Shown piece after piece: positions 16,578 to 26,052 of a stretch of DNA of 64,000 nucleotides. The stretch comes from Mycolicibacterium peregrinum (GTDB lineage: Bacteria > Actinomycetota > Actinomycetes > Mycobacteriales > Mycobacteriaceae). The stretch covers positions 1-64,000 of the forward strand of contig NZ_LZSO01000051.1 in NCBI RefSeq assembly GCF_001665785.1. Reading direction: 5' to 3'. Below the pieces are notes generated by a model. The model saw only the letters and a program-made list of their open reading frames with translations. It was not told where the DNA came from and did no database searches. The first letter of the stretch is position 1. Each line of letters opens with the position of its first letter. Made by a program: the position numbers and the translations under genes.

Positions 16578-17336
16578 ATGACCGAATCACCACGCCGCGA
16601 CGGGTCCGAGCCGACCCAATCGTTCGGTAGCGGCTACCCCGTGGACTATCCCGATCCGGCGTACTCGAACCAGCCGCCGTATCAGGGCGTGTACCCGGCT
16701 GTGCCCGGTTCGGCGCCGCAGGCGGCCCCGAATCCCACCCAACAGCTACCGCCCTACTCTCCCTACGGGCACGACGCCGGCGCAACCGGGCAACCGCCGG
16801 GTGCACCCGCTCCGCCGCCGGAGGCCGACGGCCACGGACCCCGGCTCTGGCTGTGGATCCTGGCCGCCGTGGCAGTCCTGGTCGCGCTGGGCCTGGTCGT
16901 CGCGCTGGTGATCGCCAACGGCTCCAGCCAGGAGACCGTGGTCGCACCGCAACCGATCACCCCGCAGCCCAGCTTCAGCACGTCACCGAAGACACCCACC
17001 ACACCCTCGCGGGCGCCACGCCCGGTCCCGGCGCCCACCACGGTCCCGCCCACGGAGACCACGCCCGGGCCCACCGAGACCGTCACCTATGAGGTCGCCG
17101 GTGAAGGCCGGGCCATCAACATCACCTACCTGGACACCGGCAACGTGCTGCAAACCGAGTTCAACGTCATGCTGCCCTGGAGCAAGCAGGTCGAACTGGC
17201 TCAACCGGCGACCGAGACCGCCAGCGTGAGCGTCGTGAATTTCGGCCCCGAGGTGGCGTGCACCGTGACCGTCAACGGCGTACAGACCCAGCATCGGACC
17301 GGGTCGGGAATCACCATCTGCGTCGGTACGGCCTGA
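16578..17336 (+). CDS. proline-rich single-pass membrane protein with MmpS-like domain
   Basis: This 252-aa protein has three parts. A Pro/Gln/Tyr-rich cytoplasmic N-terminus covers about residues 1-90. One transmembrane helix follows (about 95-116, 'LWILAAVAVLVALGLVVALVI'). A Thr/Pro linker then leads to a C-terminal beta-sandwich that reads like MmpS: 'TVTYEVAGEGRAINITYLD', 'VMLPWSKQVEL', 'CTVTVNGV' and 'ICVGTA' with paired Cys. It is equivalent in position to Rv2507. GAGGTGGG precedes ATG 16578. An MmpL partner is not adjacent, so a transport-accessory role is only suggested. Confidence 0.85.
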   Translation: MTESPRRDGSEPTQSFGSGYPVDYPDPAYSNQPPYQGVYPAVPGSAPQAAPNPTQQLPPYSPYGHDAGATGQPPGAPAPPPEADGHGPRLWLWILAAVAVLVALGLVVALVIANGSSQETVVAPQPITPQPSFSTSPKTPTTPSRAPRPVPAPTTVPPTETTPGPTETVTYEVAGEGRAINITYLDTGNVLQTEFNVMLPWSKQVELAQPATETASVSVVNFGPEVACTVTVNGVQTQHRTGSGITICVGTA

Positions 17337-17343
17337 GCCCGGC

Positions 17344-18642
17344 TCAGTGCGCCGGCACGGCGGGGCTGGACTGCCGTGCAGGCACCCGCACGGCCAACAT
17401 GCCCGCCAGTCCCAGCGCCAGCACCAGCACCAGTCCGCCCATCCCGGCCCGGTCGGCGCCGAACACATTGATGAAAATGGAGAACAGCAACGGTGCCAGG
17501 GGGGACGCTGCGCGTCCGACGGTGGTGTAGAGCCCGAACGCGACGCCCTCCTTTCCGTCCGCGGTGATCCGCAGCATCAAGGTGCGGGCCGAGGCCAGCG
17601 TCGGCCCGATGAACAGACACAGCAACAGGCCGCACACCCAGAAGGCCACCGGTCCTGACAGCACCAGTAAGGCCAGCCCCACCGCGATCAGGGAGACCAG
17701 CGATCCGACGATGACGGACTTGGAACCGATCCGGTCATCGAGCTGCCCACCGATGACGGCCCCGAGCGCGGCGATCACGCAGGCACTGATCCCGAACAAC
17801 AGCACGTCTGCCTCGGAGATGCCGTAGACGCTGACCCCCAGCACCGCGCCGAAGGTGAACACCCCGGCCAGCCCATCGCGGAACACGGCGCTGGCCAGCA
17901 GGTAGTAGACCACGTTGTGGTCGCGTTGCCACTCGCCGCGGATCTCGGACCACAACTTGCGGTAGGCGCCGAAGAAGCCGACCCGCTCAACAGGGGGCGC
18001 ATCGGTCACCGGCGGCACCATCACGAACATCGGCAGCGCGAACAACGCGAACCAGACCGCGGTGAGCAGCATCACCGCTCGCACGTTCTGCCCGTCGTCG
18101 GTCTGGATGCCCAGCACTCCCCCGTCACCGGCCATGAATCCGACGTAGGCCAGCAGCAACAGCACGACGCTGCCCCCGTAGCCCATCGCCAGGCCGAGCC
18201 CGGAGATCCGCCCTGACGTCTCAGGGGTGGACAGCTGTCGCAGCATGGCGTTGTAGGGCACGGTGGCCAGCTCGTTGCAGGCCGCGGTGCAGGCCAACAG
18301 GATCAACCCCGGCAGCAGGTAACGATGGTCATCGCGGATCAGGCTCATCGCCGCGGTGAACGCCACGGCGGCACCCGTCATCACCGCCAGAACCCGACGC
18401 CGCCGCTGCGGCGCGTCAACCCAGATCCCGACGGCGGGCGCCAGCAGAGCCACCGCGAGACCGACGGCGAACATGGCCCAGCCCAGCCAACTGGCCGGCG
18501 AGGTGTCGCCGGGCAGGTCCGATCCGACGCCTTTCGTCAGATACACCGAGAACACAAACGTGATGACGATGGCGTTCAGCCCAGTCGCGCCGCAGTCCCA
18601 CAGTGCCCACGCGAGCACTCTCGCCCGCCGGGGGTTAGTCAT
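17344..18642 (-). CDS. major facilitator superfamily protein (Atg22-like)
   Basis: This 432-aa polytopic protein has about 12 hydrophobic helices. Its N-terminus, 'RARVLAWALWDCGATGLNAIVITFVFSVYL', is typical of the UMF1/vacuole-effluxer Atg22-like MFS branch, with a central cytoplasmic loop and 'DDRIGSK' between helices. Equivalent to Rv2508c. The substrate is unknown; Atg22 proteins are linked to amino-acid efflux in yeast, which need not apply here. ATG 18642 is chosen over a much longer frame that would run into the divergent SDR gene. Convergent with the MmpS-like gene, 7 bp apart. Confidence 0.85.
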   Translation of the reverse strand: MTNPRRARVLAWALWDCGATGLNAIVITFVFSVYLTKGVGSDLPGDTSPASWLGWAMFAVGLAVALLAPAVGIWVDAPQRRRRVLAVMTGAAVAFTAAMSLIRDDHRYLLPGLILLACTAACNELATVPYNAMLRQLSTPETSGRISGLGLAMGYGGSVVLLLLAYVGFMAGDGGVLGIQTDDGQNVRAVMLLTAVWFALFALPMFVMVPPVTDAPPVERVGFFGAYRKLWSEIRGEWQRDHNVVYYLLASAVFRDGLAGVFTFGAVLGVSVYGISEADVLLFGISACVIAALGAVIGGQLDDRIGSKSVIVGSLVSLIAVGLALLVLSGPVAFWVCGLLLCLFIGPTLASARTLMLRITADGKEGVAFGLYTTVGRAASPLAPLLFSIFINVFGADRAGMGGLVLVLALGLAGMLAVRVPARQSSPAVPAH

Positions 18643-18672
18643 GACCGACACCCTATGGGTTCGGGCGCCTTC

Positions 18673-18678
18673 TAGGAT
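18673..18678 (+). promoter_or_regulatory. -10 element for a leaderless ATG gene
   Basis: TAGGAT ends 7 nt before the ATG at 18686, and no ribosome-binding site is visible. This is the arrangement of a leaderless transcript. Confidence 0.55.
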
Positions 18679-18685
18679 TGGCCGC

Positions 18686-19492
18686 ATGCCAGTACCCGCA
18701 CCCAGTCCGGATGCCCGTGCCGTCGTCACCGGCGCCTCGCAGAACATCGGCGAAGCGTTGGCCACCGAACTCGCTGCCCGCGGCCACCACCTGATCATCA
18801 CCGCCCGACGGGAGGACGTACTGACGTCACTCGCGCAGCGCCTCACCGAGCGTTACGGGGTGACCGTCGAGGTGCGCGCCGTCGATCTCGCCGACCCCGC
18901 CGCCAGAGGCGTCCTGTGCGACGAACTCGCCCAGCGCGAGATCTCGATCCTGTGCGCCAACGCGGGCACCGCGACCTTCGGCCCCGTCAACGACCTCGAC
19001 CCGGCCGGCGAGAAGGCACAGGTGCAGCTGAACGTGCTCGGCGTCCACGATCTGGTGTTGGCGGTGCTGCCGGGAATGGTCAAGCGCGGTTCCGGCGGCA
19101 TCCTGACCTCGGGCTCGGCGGCCGGTAATTCACCGATCCCCAACAACGCCACCTATGCGGCGACCAAGGCATTCGCCAACACGTTCAGCGAGTCGCTGCG
19201 CGGCGAGCTCAAGGGCGCGGGTGTGCACGTCACGGTGCTGGCGCCGGGTCCGGTGCGGACCGACCTGCCCGACGAGTCCGAGCAGTCGCTGGTCGAGCGG
19301 CTGATCCCCGACTTCCTGTGGATCTCAACCGAATACACCGCCAAGCTGTCGCTCGACGGTCTGGAGAAGAACAAGATGCGGGTGGTCCCCGGGGTGACCT
19401 CCAAGGCCATGTCGATGGCCAGCGGATACGCACCGCGGGCCATCGTCACCCCGATCGTGGGCGCTGTCTACAAGAAGCTCGGCGGCGGCTAG
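18686..19492 (+). CDS. short-chain dehydrogenase/reductase
   Basis: This 268-aa Rossmann-fold oxidoreductase has the cofactor motif 'VVTGASQNIGEALA' (near residues 13-26), 'CANAGTATF', and the catalytic 'SGSAAGN...NATYAATKAFANTF' with Ser and YxxxK. In the usual TGxxxGIG motif the Gly-Ile is 'NIG'. Equivalent to Rv2509. The C-terminal 'YAPRAIVTPIVGAVYKKLG' could be a membrane-associated helix. The substrate is not predictable. It is divergent from the MFS gene with a 43-bp gap and a probable leaderless start. Confidence 0.9.
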   Translation: MPVPAPSPDARAVVTGASQNIGEALATELAARGHHLIITARREDVLTSLAQRLTERYGVTVEVRAVDLADPAARGVLCDELAQREISILCANAGTATFGPVNDLDPAGEKAQVQLNVLGVHDLVLAVLPGMVKRGSGGILTSGSAAGNSPIPNNATYAATKAFANTFSESLRGELKGAGVHVTVLAPGPVRTDLPDESEQSLVERLIPDFLWISTEYTAKLSLDGLEKNKMRVVPGVTSKAMSMASGYAPRAIVTPIVGAVYKKLGGG

Positions 19493-19506
19493 TTTCTCCC
19501 GCTTTT

Positions 19507-19569
19507 CGCCGAAATGGCATTCCAGCAGCGAAACATCGAGTAACGCCCTGCCGGAATGCCATTTCGGCG
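19507..19569. repeat. dispersed inverted-repeat element, copy 1
   Basis: The 22-bp arms (19507-19528 and 19548-19569, one mismatch) carry the core CGAAATGGCATTCC, and the 19-nt loop contains TCGAGTA. The same element recurs at 54413-54479. Both copies lie between convergent genes, so they probably act as bidirectional terminators or are REP-like elements. Confidence 0.85.
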
Positions 19570-19574
19570 GATGT

Positions 19575-19631
19575 GCGGACTAGCGGCTCCAGCCTGATTC
19601 GCCGCTCAGCGGCTCCAACCTGATTCGCCGC

Positions 19632-19639
<8 letters not shown>
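19575..19639. repeat. 26-bp tandem repeat overlapping the HerA-like stop codon
   Basis: Two full 26-bp units and one degenerate unit each contain the palindrome GCCGCTCAGCGGC (19601-19613, 19627-19639; partial at 19575-19587). The TGA of the HerA-like gene lies inside the first palindrome. The same family occurs at 29644-29734, in the same orientation relative to the adjoining gene end. Confidence 0.85.
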
Positions 19640-21203
<1,564 letters not shown>

Positions 21204-21306
21204 ACCGCGGTCCTCCCAGTTTTCGCGTACGAGCCAATCGGGGTCTGACACTACTTGTCAGGCGGCACACGCGGTGGGTGTGGCGGCTTGTTGCCAGGTA
21301 TCGGAA

Positions 21307-21312
21307 TATTGT
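21307..21312 (+). promoter_or_regulatory. -10 element for leaderless orn
   Basis: TATTGT ends 8 nt before the GTG at 21321, and no ribosome-binding site is visible. Confidence 0.5.
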
Positions 21313-21320
21313 GGATCTTC

Positions 21321-21968
21321 GTGCGAGACGAACTGGTATGGATCGACTGCGAGATGACCGGCTTGGACCTCAAGTCCGATCGGCTGATCGAGATCGCGGT
21401 TCTGGTCACCGACGCTGATCTGAACATCCTCGGTGACGGCCTGGACGTGGTCATTCACACCGACGACGAGGCGCTGTCGTCCATGGTCGACGTGGTCAAA
21501 CAGATGCACACCCGGTCCGGGTTGATCGAGGAAGTCCGGGTGTCGACGGTCGATGTGGCCACCGCCGAACAGATGGTGCTCGACTACATCCGGGAACATG
21601 TCAAGACCGCCAAGTCCGCTCCACTGTGCGGCAACTCGATCGGCACCGACCGCGGCTTCATCGCTCGCGACATGCCCAAACTCGACGATTACCTGCACTA
21701 CCGCATGATCGACGTCAGCTCGATCAAGGAACTGTGCCGCCGCTGGTACCCCCGGATCTACTTCGGCCAGCCGGAGAAGGGCCTCGCACACCGCGCCCTG
21801 GCCGACATCCACGAGTCGATCCGCGAACTCAAGTACTACCGCTCAACCGCGTTCGTAGCCCCGCCTGGTCCGTCTACCAGCGACATTGCCGCTGTCGCGG
21901 CCGAGCTCGGCCCGCCGAAGGACGACGCGACCGAAACCGATTCGGCAGTAGGACACCCGAGCAGTTAG
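21321..21968 (+). CDS. orn: oligoribonuclease
   Basis: This 215-aa DEDDh 3'-5' exoribonuclease degrades di- to pentanucleotides, including pGpG from cyclic-di-GMP turnover. Catalytic residues are visible: D9 and E11 in 'VWIDCEMTGLD', Asp in 'GNSIGTDRGFI', and the H...D of 'HRALADIHESIREL'. The C-terminal extension of about 30 residues is typical of actinobacterial Orn. GTG 21321 is used; the ORF is open upstream only by chance. Equivalent to Rv2511, followed by tRNA-His as in M. tuberculosis. Confidence 0.95.
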   Translation: MRDELVWIDCEMTGLDLKSDRLIEIAVLVTDADLNILGDGLDVVIHTDDEALSSMVDVVKQMHTRSGLIEEVRVSTVDVATAEQMVLDYIREHVKTAKSAPLCGNSIGTDRGFIARDMPKLDDYLHYRMIDVSSIKELCRRWYPRIYFGQPEKGLAHRALADIHESIRELKYYRSTAFVAPPGPSTSDIAAVAAELGPPKDDATETDSAVGHPSS

Positions 21969-22008
21969 TATCTACGAGCCGCATATGCCGAAAGGCAGCG
22001 CGGCGATG

Positions 22009-22081
22009 GTGGCTGTAGTTCAGTTGGTAGAGCACCAGGTTGTGATCCTGGCTGTCGCGGGTTCGAGTCCCGTCAGCCACC
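22009..22081 (+). tRNA. tRNA-His (GTG)
   Basis: A cloverleaf is readable: acceptor GTGGCTG/CAGCCAC, D-loop AGTTGGTAGA, anticodon loop TTGTGAT with anticodon GTG, and T-loop GGTTCGAGTCC. A G at 22008 could pair as G-1 with discriminator C (22081), the tRNA-His identity element. CCA is not fully encoded. Confidence 0.97.
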
Positions 22082-22092
22082 CCGATATCGGG

Positions 22093-22121
22093 AACGCCGT
22101 CTGCGCAAGCAGGCGGCGTTT
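22093..22121 (+). terminator. hairpin after tRNA-His
   Basis: Imperfect inverted repeat AACGCCG-TCTGC / GCAGG-CGGCGTT with a short GCAA loop followed by TT, 12 nt beyond the tRNA. Probably the tRNA terminator. Confidence 0.55.
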
Positions 22122-22141
22122 CTGGTTTCAGCCCGTGCCGC

Positions 22142-22531
22142 TCAGCTCGGCTGTGGGAGCCATTCCATCGGATGCAAGCACAGCCAGGCGCTGAAGCCCA
22201 GCGTCGTCGCGGCGAACACCAGCACCGGGAGCCGGCTGAGCAGATCCCGCCGCACCGCGATCACGACGATGGCGAACATCGCTGTCGCCTGAGCGCAGAC
22301 CGCGACGGTCAGTGGCCACCCATCGGGGAAGACCTTGACCACCGGGAGGTAGAGCAGCAGGGCGAAAAACCCCACATACAGTGCCGTCACGGCGGCAACG
22401 ACCGACAGCCCGCCGATCATCAGAACCCTGGCCGCCACCTGGAGGCCAGGCATATCAGGGCCGTAGCGGCGCAACAGCCAACCCGCCAGAGCGCACACCA
22501 ACGCACCCAGCAGCAACCACTCCCAACGCAT
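22142..22531 (-). CDS. four-helix integral membrane protein of unknown function
   Basis: This 129-aa hydrophobic protein has four likely transmembrane helices (about residues 4-20, 35-63, 73-92 and 100-117). Basic residues follow the first helix ('LLRRYG') and the third ('VRRDLLSR'). It carries no signature motif and I do not recognise a family. It lies 49 bp downstream of the PPE gene on the same strand, so it may be co-transcribed. The ATG 22531 start is the only good choice, although no strong ribosome-binding site is seen. Confidence 0.65.
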   Translation of the reverse strand: MRWEWLLLGALVCALAGWLLRRYGPDMPGLQVAARVLMIGGLSVVAAVTALYVGFFALLLYLPVVKVFPDGWPLTVAVCAQATAMFAIVVIAVRRDLLSRLPVLVFAATTLGFSAWLCLHPMEWLPQPS

Positions 22532-22580
22532 GCACAGAGTCTGGCATCCGCGTCAGCGGTTCGGCCGACACCGTGCCCGT

Positions 22581-24119
22581 TCAATCCTTGACGTCTGGAT
22601 CCCAGGTGGACGGCAACAGCGGCACCGTCGAACCGTCGCCGAACTCGGCACCGCCCAACGTCGTCAAGCCCGTCGTCGTCGCATCCTTCTTGTCCCGCAC
22701 ACCGGAAAAGCCCAGCGGCCCCGCGCCGCGGTCCGAGGCCGTCGGCGATGTCTCCAGAGCAGCCTCGCCGGGCGGATCAGCTTGCAGGTCCATGTATTCG
22801 TAGCCGTGGCCCTTCTCGCGCATCCCTGCCCGTCGCCGGCGGCGGGCGCGCGCCTCGCGGGCTGATTCCCCGGCAGTGGCTGCGGCCGCATCGGGTGCGG
22901 AGGCTTTCTTCTTTGCACCGGCCGCGGCGTTGGCCCGTGCCGCAGCCGGGACGGCGGCGCCCGGCGCGCCGATCAGGTAGGGCGGGAAGAATCCCGGTCC
23001 ACCACCAGGAGCAGCCGACGGCGCCGGTGCGGAGGAGACGGGTGCCGACGCCGACGCGCCGGTCGAGGGGGCCGCGGGAGCCGACGGCGCTGTCGGAGCC
23101 GGCGTCCCGCTCGCCACCGTCGATGCGCTCCCGGCCGCCGGCCATGATTCAGGGTCGGTGCCGGCCGGAATTTCCGCGCCAACCAAGGCAGGCGGCTGGA
23201 TTGCGGCCAGGCCGGTGATCGCCCACCCCAGGTTGGCGATCACGACGCTCAGGGCGGGCTGAATCAGGGCCGGGGACAACTGGACAACAACCTGCAGCAG
23301 CTGAGCTGCATGGAAAGCCATGTCGGCCAACACCATCGGCAGGTTGGTCAACAATGCGGCGGGGTCGTTGAGCAGGTTGTCGATCAGCAGGCCGATGTTC
23401 TCGATCTGCTCCTGGCCGACTTCCAGCCACCACCGCGGGTCGAGCGGGCTCAGGTCACCGTGGCCGTGGTCGTCATGGTCGCCGTCATGGTCGTGATCGC
23501 CGTCATGGTCGTGATCGCCGTCGTGGTCATCGTGATCGTGGTCATCGTGATCGTGGTCATCGTCGTGGTCGTGCTCGTGGTCGTCGTGCAGGATTCGCGG
23601 CGCCGCCGGGGTGGATGGCGCGGATGCGACCGCCGTCTCGGAAACCCCTTGATAGACGGTCATCGTGGTGGCGGCCTGAATCCACATCCGTACGTAGTCG
23701 GCCTCGTTCACCGCGATCGGGATGGTGTTGATCCCAAAGAAGTTCGTGGACACCAGGATCGCCTGCCGTGCATGGTTGGCGGCCAGCTCGGCCAGGGTGG
23801 GCATCGCCGCCAATGCACTGGCGTAAGCCGCGGCGGCGGTTTCATGCTGGACCGCAATCGCCGAGCTGTCGGCGCTGACCTGCTGCAACCACGCCAGGTA
23901 CGGAAGGTGAGCAGCCACGTACTGCTCCGCACTCGGACCCTGCCATGCTCCTGCCTGCACCGCACCCAGCACTGCGGCGAGTTCTATTGCCACCGAGGCA
24001 TATTCGACACTCAATGACGACCATGCGCCGGCCGCAGCCAACATCGCACCGGGGCCCGGGCCGCTGGTCAGCAACGCTGAATGCACCTCTGGCGGTGAGG
24101 CCATCCATACCGCGACCAT
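22581..24119 (-). CDS. PPE-PPW family protein with a His/Asp-rich metal-binding-like tract
   Basis: This 512-aa protein has three parts. First, an N-terminal PPE domain (residues 1-~165) with PPE at 9-11 and the WxG motif in 'GAWQG' (about 57-61). Second, an insert of 45 residues (178-222) containing 16 His, 23 Asp, 1 Glu and 5 Gly. Third, a hydrophobic and Ala/Pro-rich region ending in PPW-subfamily marks: 'RARRRRRAG', 'GYEYMDL', 'LGFSG', and 'PLLPSTW'. PPE proteins are exported by type VII secretion and usually need a PE partner; none is adjacent. The His/Asp tract suggests binding of Zn, Ni or similar metals at the cell surface (inference). AAGGAGGG lies 5 nt before the ATG. A Zur/Fur-like palindrome lies 43 bp upstream. 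Confidence 0.88.
   Translation of the reverse strand: MVAVWMASPPEVHSALLTSGPGPGAMLAAAGAWSSLSVEYASVAIELAAVLGAVQAGAWQGPSAEQYVAAHLPYLAWLQQVSADSSAIAVQHETAAAAYASALAAMPTLAELAANHARQAILVSTNFFGINTIPIAVNEADYVRMWIQAATTMTVYQGVSETAVASAPSTPAAPRILHDDHEHDHDDDHDHDDHDHDDHDGDHDHDGDHDHDGDHDDHGHGDLSPLDPRWWLEVGQEQIENIGLLIDNLLNDPAALLTNLPMVLADMAFHAAQLLQVVVQLSPALIQPALSVVIANLGWAITGLAAIQPPALVGAEIPAGTDPESWPAAGSASTVASGTPAPTAPSAPAAPSTGASASAPVSSAPAPSAAPGGGPGFFPPYLIGAPGAAVPAAARANAAAGAKKKASAPDAAAATAGESAREARARRRRRAGMREKGHGYEYMDLQADPPGEAALETSPTASDRGAGPLGFSGVRDKKDATTTGLTTLGGAEFGDGSTVPLLPSTWDPDVKD
23454..23588 (-). repeat. in-frame 6/9/18-bp tandem repeats coding the His/Asp tract
   Basis: The coding DNA for residues 178-222 is built of near-identical CAT/CAC-GAC/GAT units, with the 18-bp segment coding HDGDHD repeated three times. 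It is a likely length-variable (slippage-prone) segment. Confidence 0.8.
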
Positions 24120-24161
24120 GCGACCCTCCTTGTAGACCGGCTACCCGAAGCGTCCAAGCTA

Positions 24162-24184
24162 TTGAATATGATTGTCATTATCAA
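24162..24184 (-). promoter_or_regulatory. Zur/Fur-like operator upstream of the PPE gene
   Basis: AT-rich imperfect palindrome of 23 bp with the pattern TTGA-N2-ATGA-N3-TCAT-N2-TCAA, resembling Zur/Fur-family boxes. It lies 43-65 bp upstream of the PPE ATG in otherwise GC-rich DNA. The rest of 24185-24429 shows no gene. Confidence 0.55.
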
Positions 24185-24429
24185 TGAACCATCAGGAACT
24201 CATAGAATGCCGAACGGAAGCAGCCTCCTCCGCAAGGTCGCCACAACGGTCAATTCGCCGACGAACGCCACGACGACGTGGCATCGCGGACATCATGCGT
24301 CGTGGGGCGCACAGCGCAGGCACACCAAAGAACCCCAAAGGCCTTGCGACCGAACGGCCCTCACGACCTCCGAGGTATCGCAGTGACCGGAGTCACCGGC
24401 CGCAGGATTGAGTTGCGGACTACAGCGGA

Positions 24430-25209
24430 CTACTTCGTCGCGTCGACCGAGTCCGTCTTCTTCCTGATCCGCGGCGCCAGTTGCACGATCTCGGGCACCA
24501 CGGTCGGGTTTTCGTAGGCGGTGGTCACCAGCGACACCAGGGTGTTCGCGACGTCGCGCAGGGCCGACATCCGGGCCGGCAGGGCGCCCTGGGCCACCCA
24601 CGTCTTGACCAATTGGTCCAGCAGGTCGCGGTCCGCACCGCGCAGGATCTCGGTGTCGTCGGTGGGGCCGACACCCACCCGGATCAGCGACAGCTCGGGA
24701 TGCTCGATGCGCCAGGAGTTCAGGATCTCGTCGAGCGCGGCCTTGCTCGCGCTGTATGCCGCCACACCAGCCCGCGGACGGCCCACGTCATAGCTCGACG
24801 CGACCAGCACCACCCCGTTGTCCGACAGTCGCGGGGTCGCCGCACGCAATACGTTGTTGGCACCCACGGTGTTGACGCTGAACGCGTGCAGCCAGGTGGC
24901 GACGTCGGTGTCCTCGATGTAAGCGAAGGGGATCACGGTGCTGGTGAACACCACGGCGTCCAGACCGCCAAGCGCGTCCGCCGCCTCGTTGACCACGCGA
25001 CTGATGGCCGAGGAGTCCTCGACGTCGAGCTCAAAAGCGAAGCCACCGATGGCGTCTGCCAGGGAATTCAGCAGGTCGACGCGTCGCGCGGCGACGGCGA
25101 CCTTGGCGCCGCGTTCGGTGGCACTGACCGCAACAGCGTGGCCGATGCCCGAGGAAGCACCGACGACGAGGAGACGCAGCCCGGCTGCATCGGCTCGCTG
25201 ACCGCTCAT
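24430..25209 (-). CDS. short-chain dehydrogenase/reductase
   Basis: This 259-aa classical SDR has 'LLVVGASSGIGHAVAV' (NAD(P)-binding TGxxxGIG variant with G at the Thr position, residues ~13-28), 'ELDVEDSSAI' and catalytic 'VASSYDVGRPRAGVAAYSASKAAL' with Ser, Tyr and Lys. An Arg pair in 'AARRVDLL' hints at NADP preference. The substrate is unknown. It is divergent from the DUF899 gene by 141 bp and sits alone in its strand block. The C-terminal 'PRIRKKTDSVDATK' is charged and non-conserved in type. Confidence 0.88.
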   Translation of the reverse strand: MSGQRADAAGLRLLVVGASSGIGHAVAVSATERGAKVAVAARRVDLLNSLADAIGGFAFELDVEDSSAISRVVNEAADALGGLDAVVFTSTVIPFAYIEDTDVATWLHAFSVNTVGANNVLRAATPRLSDNGVVLVASSYDVGRPRAGVAAYSASKAALDEILNSWRIEHPELSLIRVGVGPTDDTEILRGADRDLLDQLVKTWVAQGALPARMSALRDVANTLVSLVTTAYENPTVVPEIVQLAPRIRKKTDSVDATK

Positions 25210-25312
25210 TCTGGATCAACCTCCATGGCTCATCTCAAGGTGTTAGGTCACCCTTCGCTCGTCGGACATTACCGGGTGCGATGAATTCCGGACGCCTGGT
25301 GGGTCCACTTAA

Positions 25313-25327
25313 GAGAACGAGATTCTC
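25313..25327. promoter_or_regulatory. GAGAA-N5-TTCTC palindrome
   Basis: A short perfect inverted repeat lies 24 bp upstream of the DUF899 ATG in the divergent region with the SDR. It shares half-sites, in opposite order, with the operators of the 49-60.6 kb locus. Possible operator; weak evidence. Confidence 0.35.
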
Positions 25328-25350
25328 CGACCAGCAGTCAGGAGCCCTTC

Positions 25351-26052
25351 ATGACGACAGGAAAACCGCCGATAGTCGACCAGCAGGAGTGGCGCGCCGC
25401 GCTCGGCGACCTGCGGCGCCGGGAGAAGGCGGCCACCCGGGAACTGGACGCGATCGCCGCCGCACGCCGCCGGCTGCCGATGGTGGAGCTGCCGGACTAC
25501 ACGCTGATCGGCGCTGACGGCCCGGTGCGCCTGGCCGACGTGTTCGACGGACGCGCTCAGTTGATCACCTACCACCACATGTGGACCGATGGTGCCGAAT
25601 GGCAGTGCGGCGGCTGCACCGGCTTCACCTCCCAGTTCACGCGCCTCGACTTTTTGGACAACTACGACGCCCGCTTCGTCATCGTCACCAACGGGCCCAT
25701 AGAGGAGGCGCTGGCGTACCGCGACAAGGTCGGCAACCGCATGGACTGGTTCTCCTCATCGGAGAGCTCCTTCGGGTCCGACGTCGACGCCGCCCCTGGC
25801 GAAGGGTTCGCGGTCAACGTGTTCTTTTGTGCGACGGCGCCATCGGGCGAGAAAACCGTCTACCGCACCTGGCACACCAATGGCCGCGGCACCGAACAGC
25901 TCAGCCACTCGTTCGCGCTGATCGACCTGCTGCCGTGGGGCCGACAGGAACAGTGGCAGGACTCCCCCGACGGCTGGCCCCAACAGCCGACGTACTCGGG
26001 CTGGCTCGACAGCCCCGACATCGCCCACCTGTACGGAAAGGACTCCTTGTGA
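25351..26052 (+). CDS. DUF899 family thioredoxin-fold protein
   Basis: This 233-aa protein has the hallmarks of DUF899: a basic N-terminal helix ('EWRAALGDLRRREKAATRELDAIAAARRRLPM'), 'YHHMWTDG', and a 'QCGGCTGFTSQF' segment with a CxxC at the position of a thioredoxin-like site, then 'VFFCATAPSGEKTVYRTWHTNGRGTE'. The fold resembles AhpC/TSA proteins; the reaction is not established. AGGAG lies 6 nt before the ATG. It is coupled to the next gene by a GTGA overlap, so the two proteins probably act together. Confidence 0.88.
   Translation: MTTGKPPIVDQQEWRAALGDLRRREKAATRELDAIAAARRRLPMVELPDYTLIGADGPVRLADVFDGRAQLITYHHMWTDGAEWQCGGCTGFTSQFTRLDFLDNYDARFVIVTNGPIEEALAYRDKVGNRMDWFSSSESSFGSDVDAAPGEGFAVNVFFCATAPSGEKTVYRTWHTNGRGTEQLSHSFALIDLLPWGRQEQWQDSPDGWPQQPTYSGWLDSPDIAHLYGKDSL

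Noticed and set aside
23310..24017. 235-codon + strand ORF with a long Val/Ile repeat
   Set aside because: The repeat is the antisense reading of the His/Asp tract of the PPE gene, so it is not a membrane protein.
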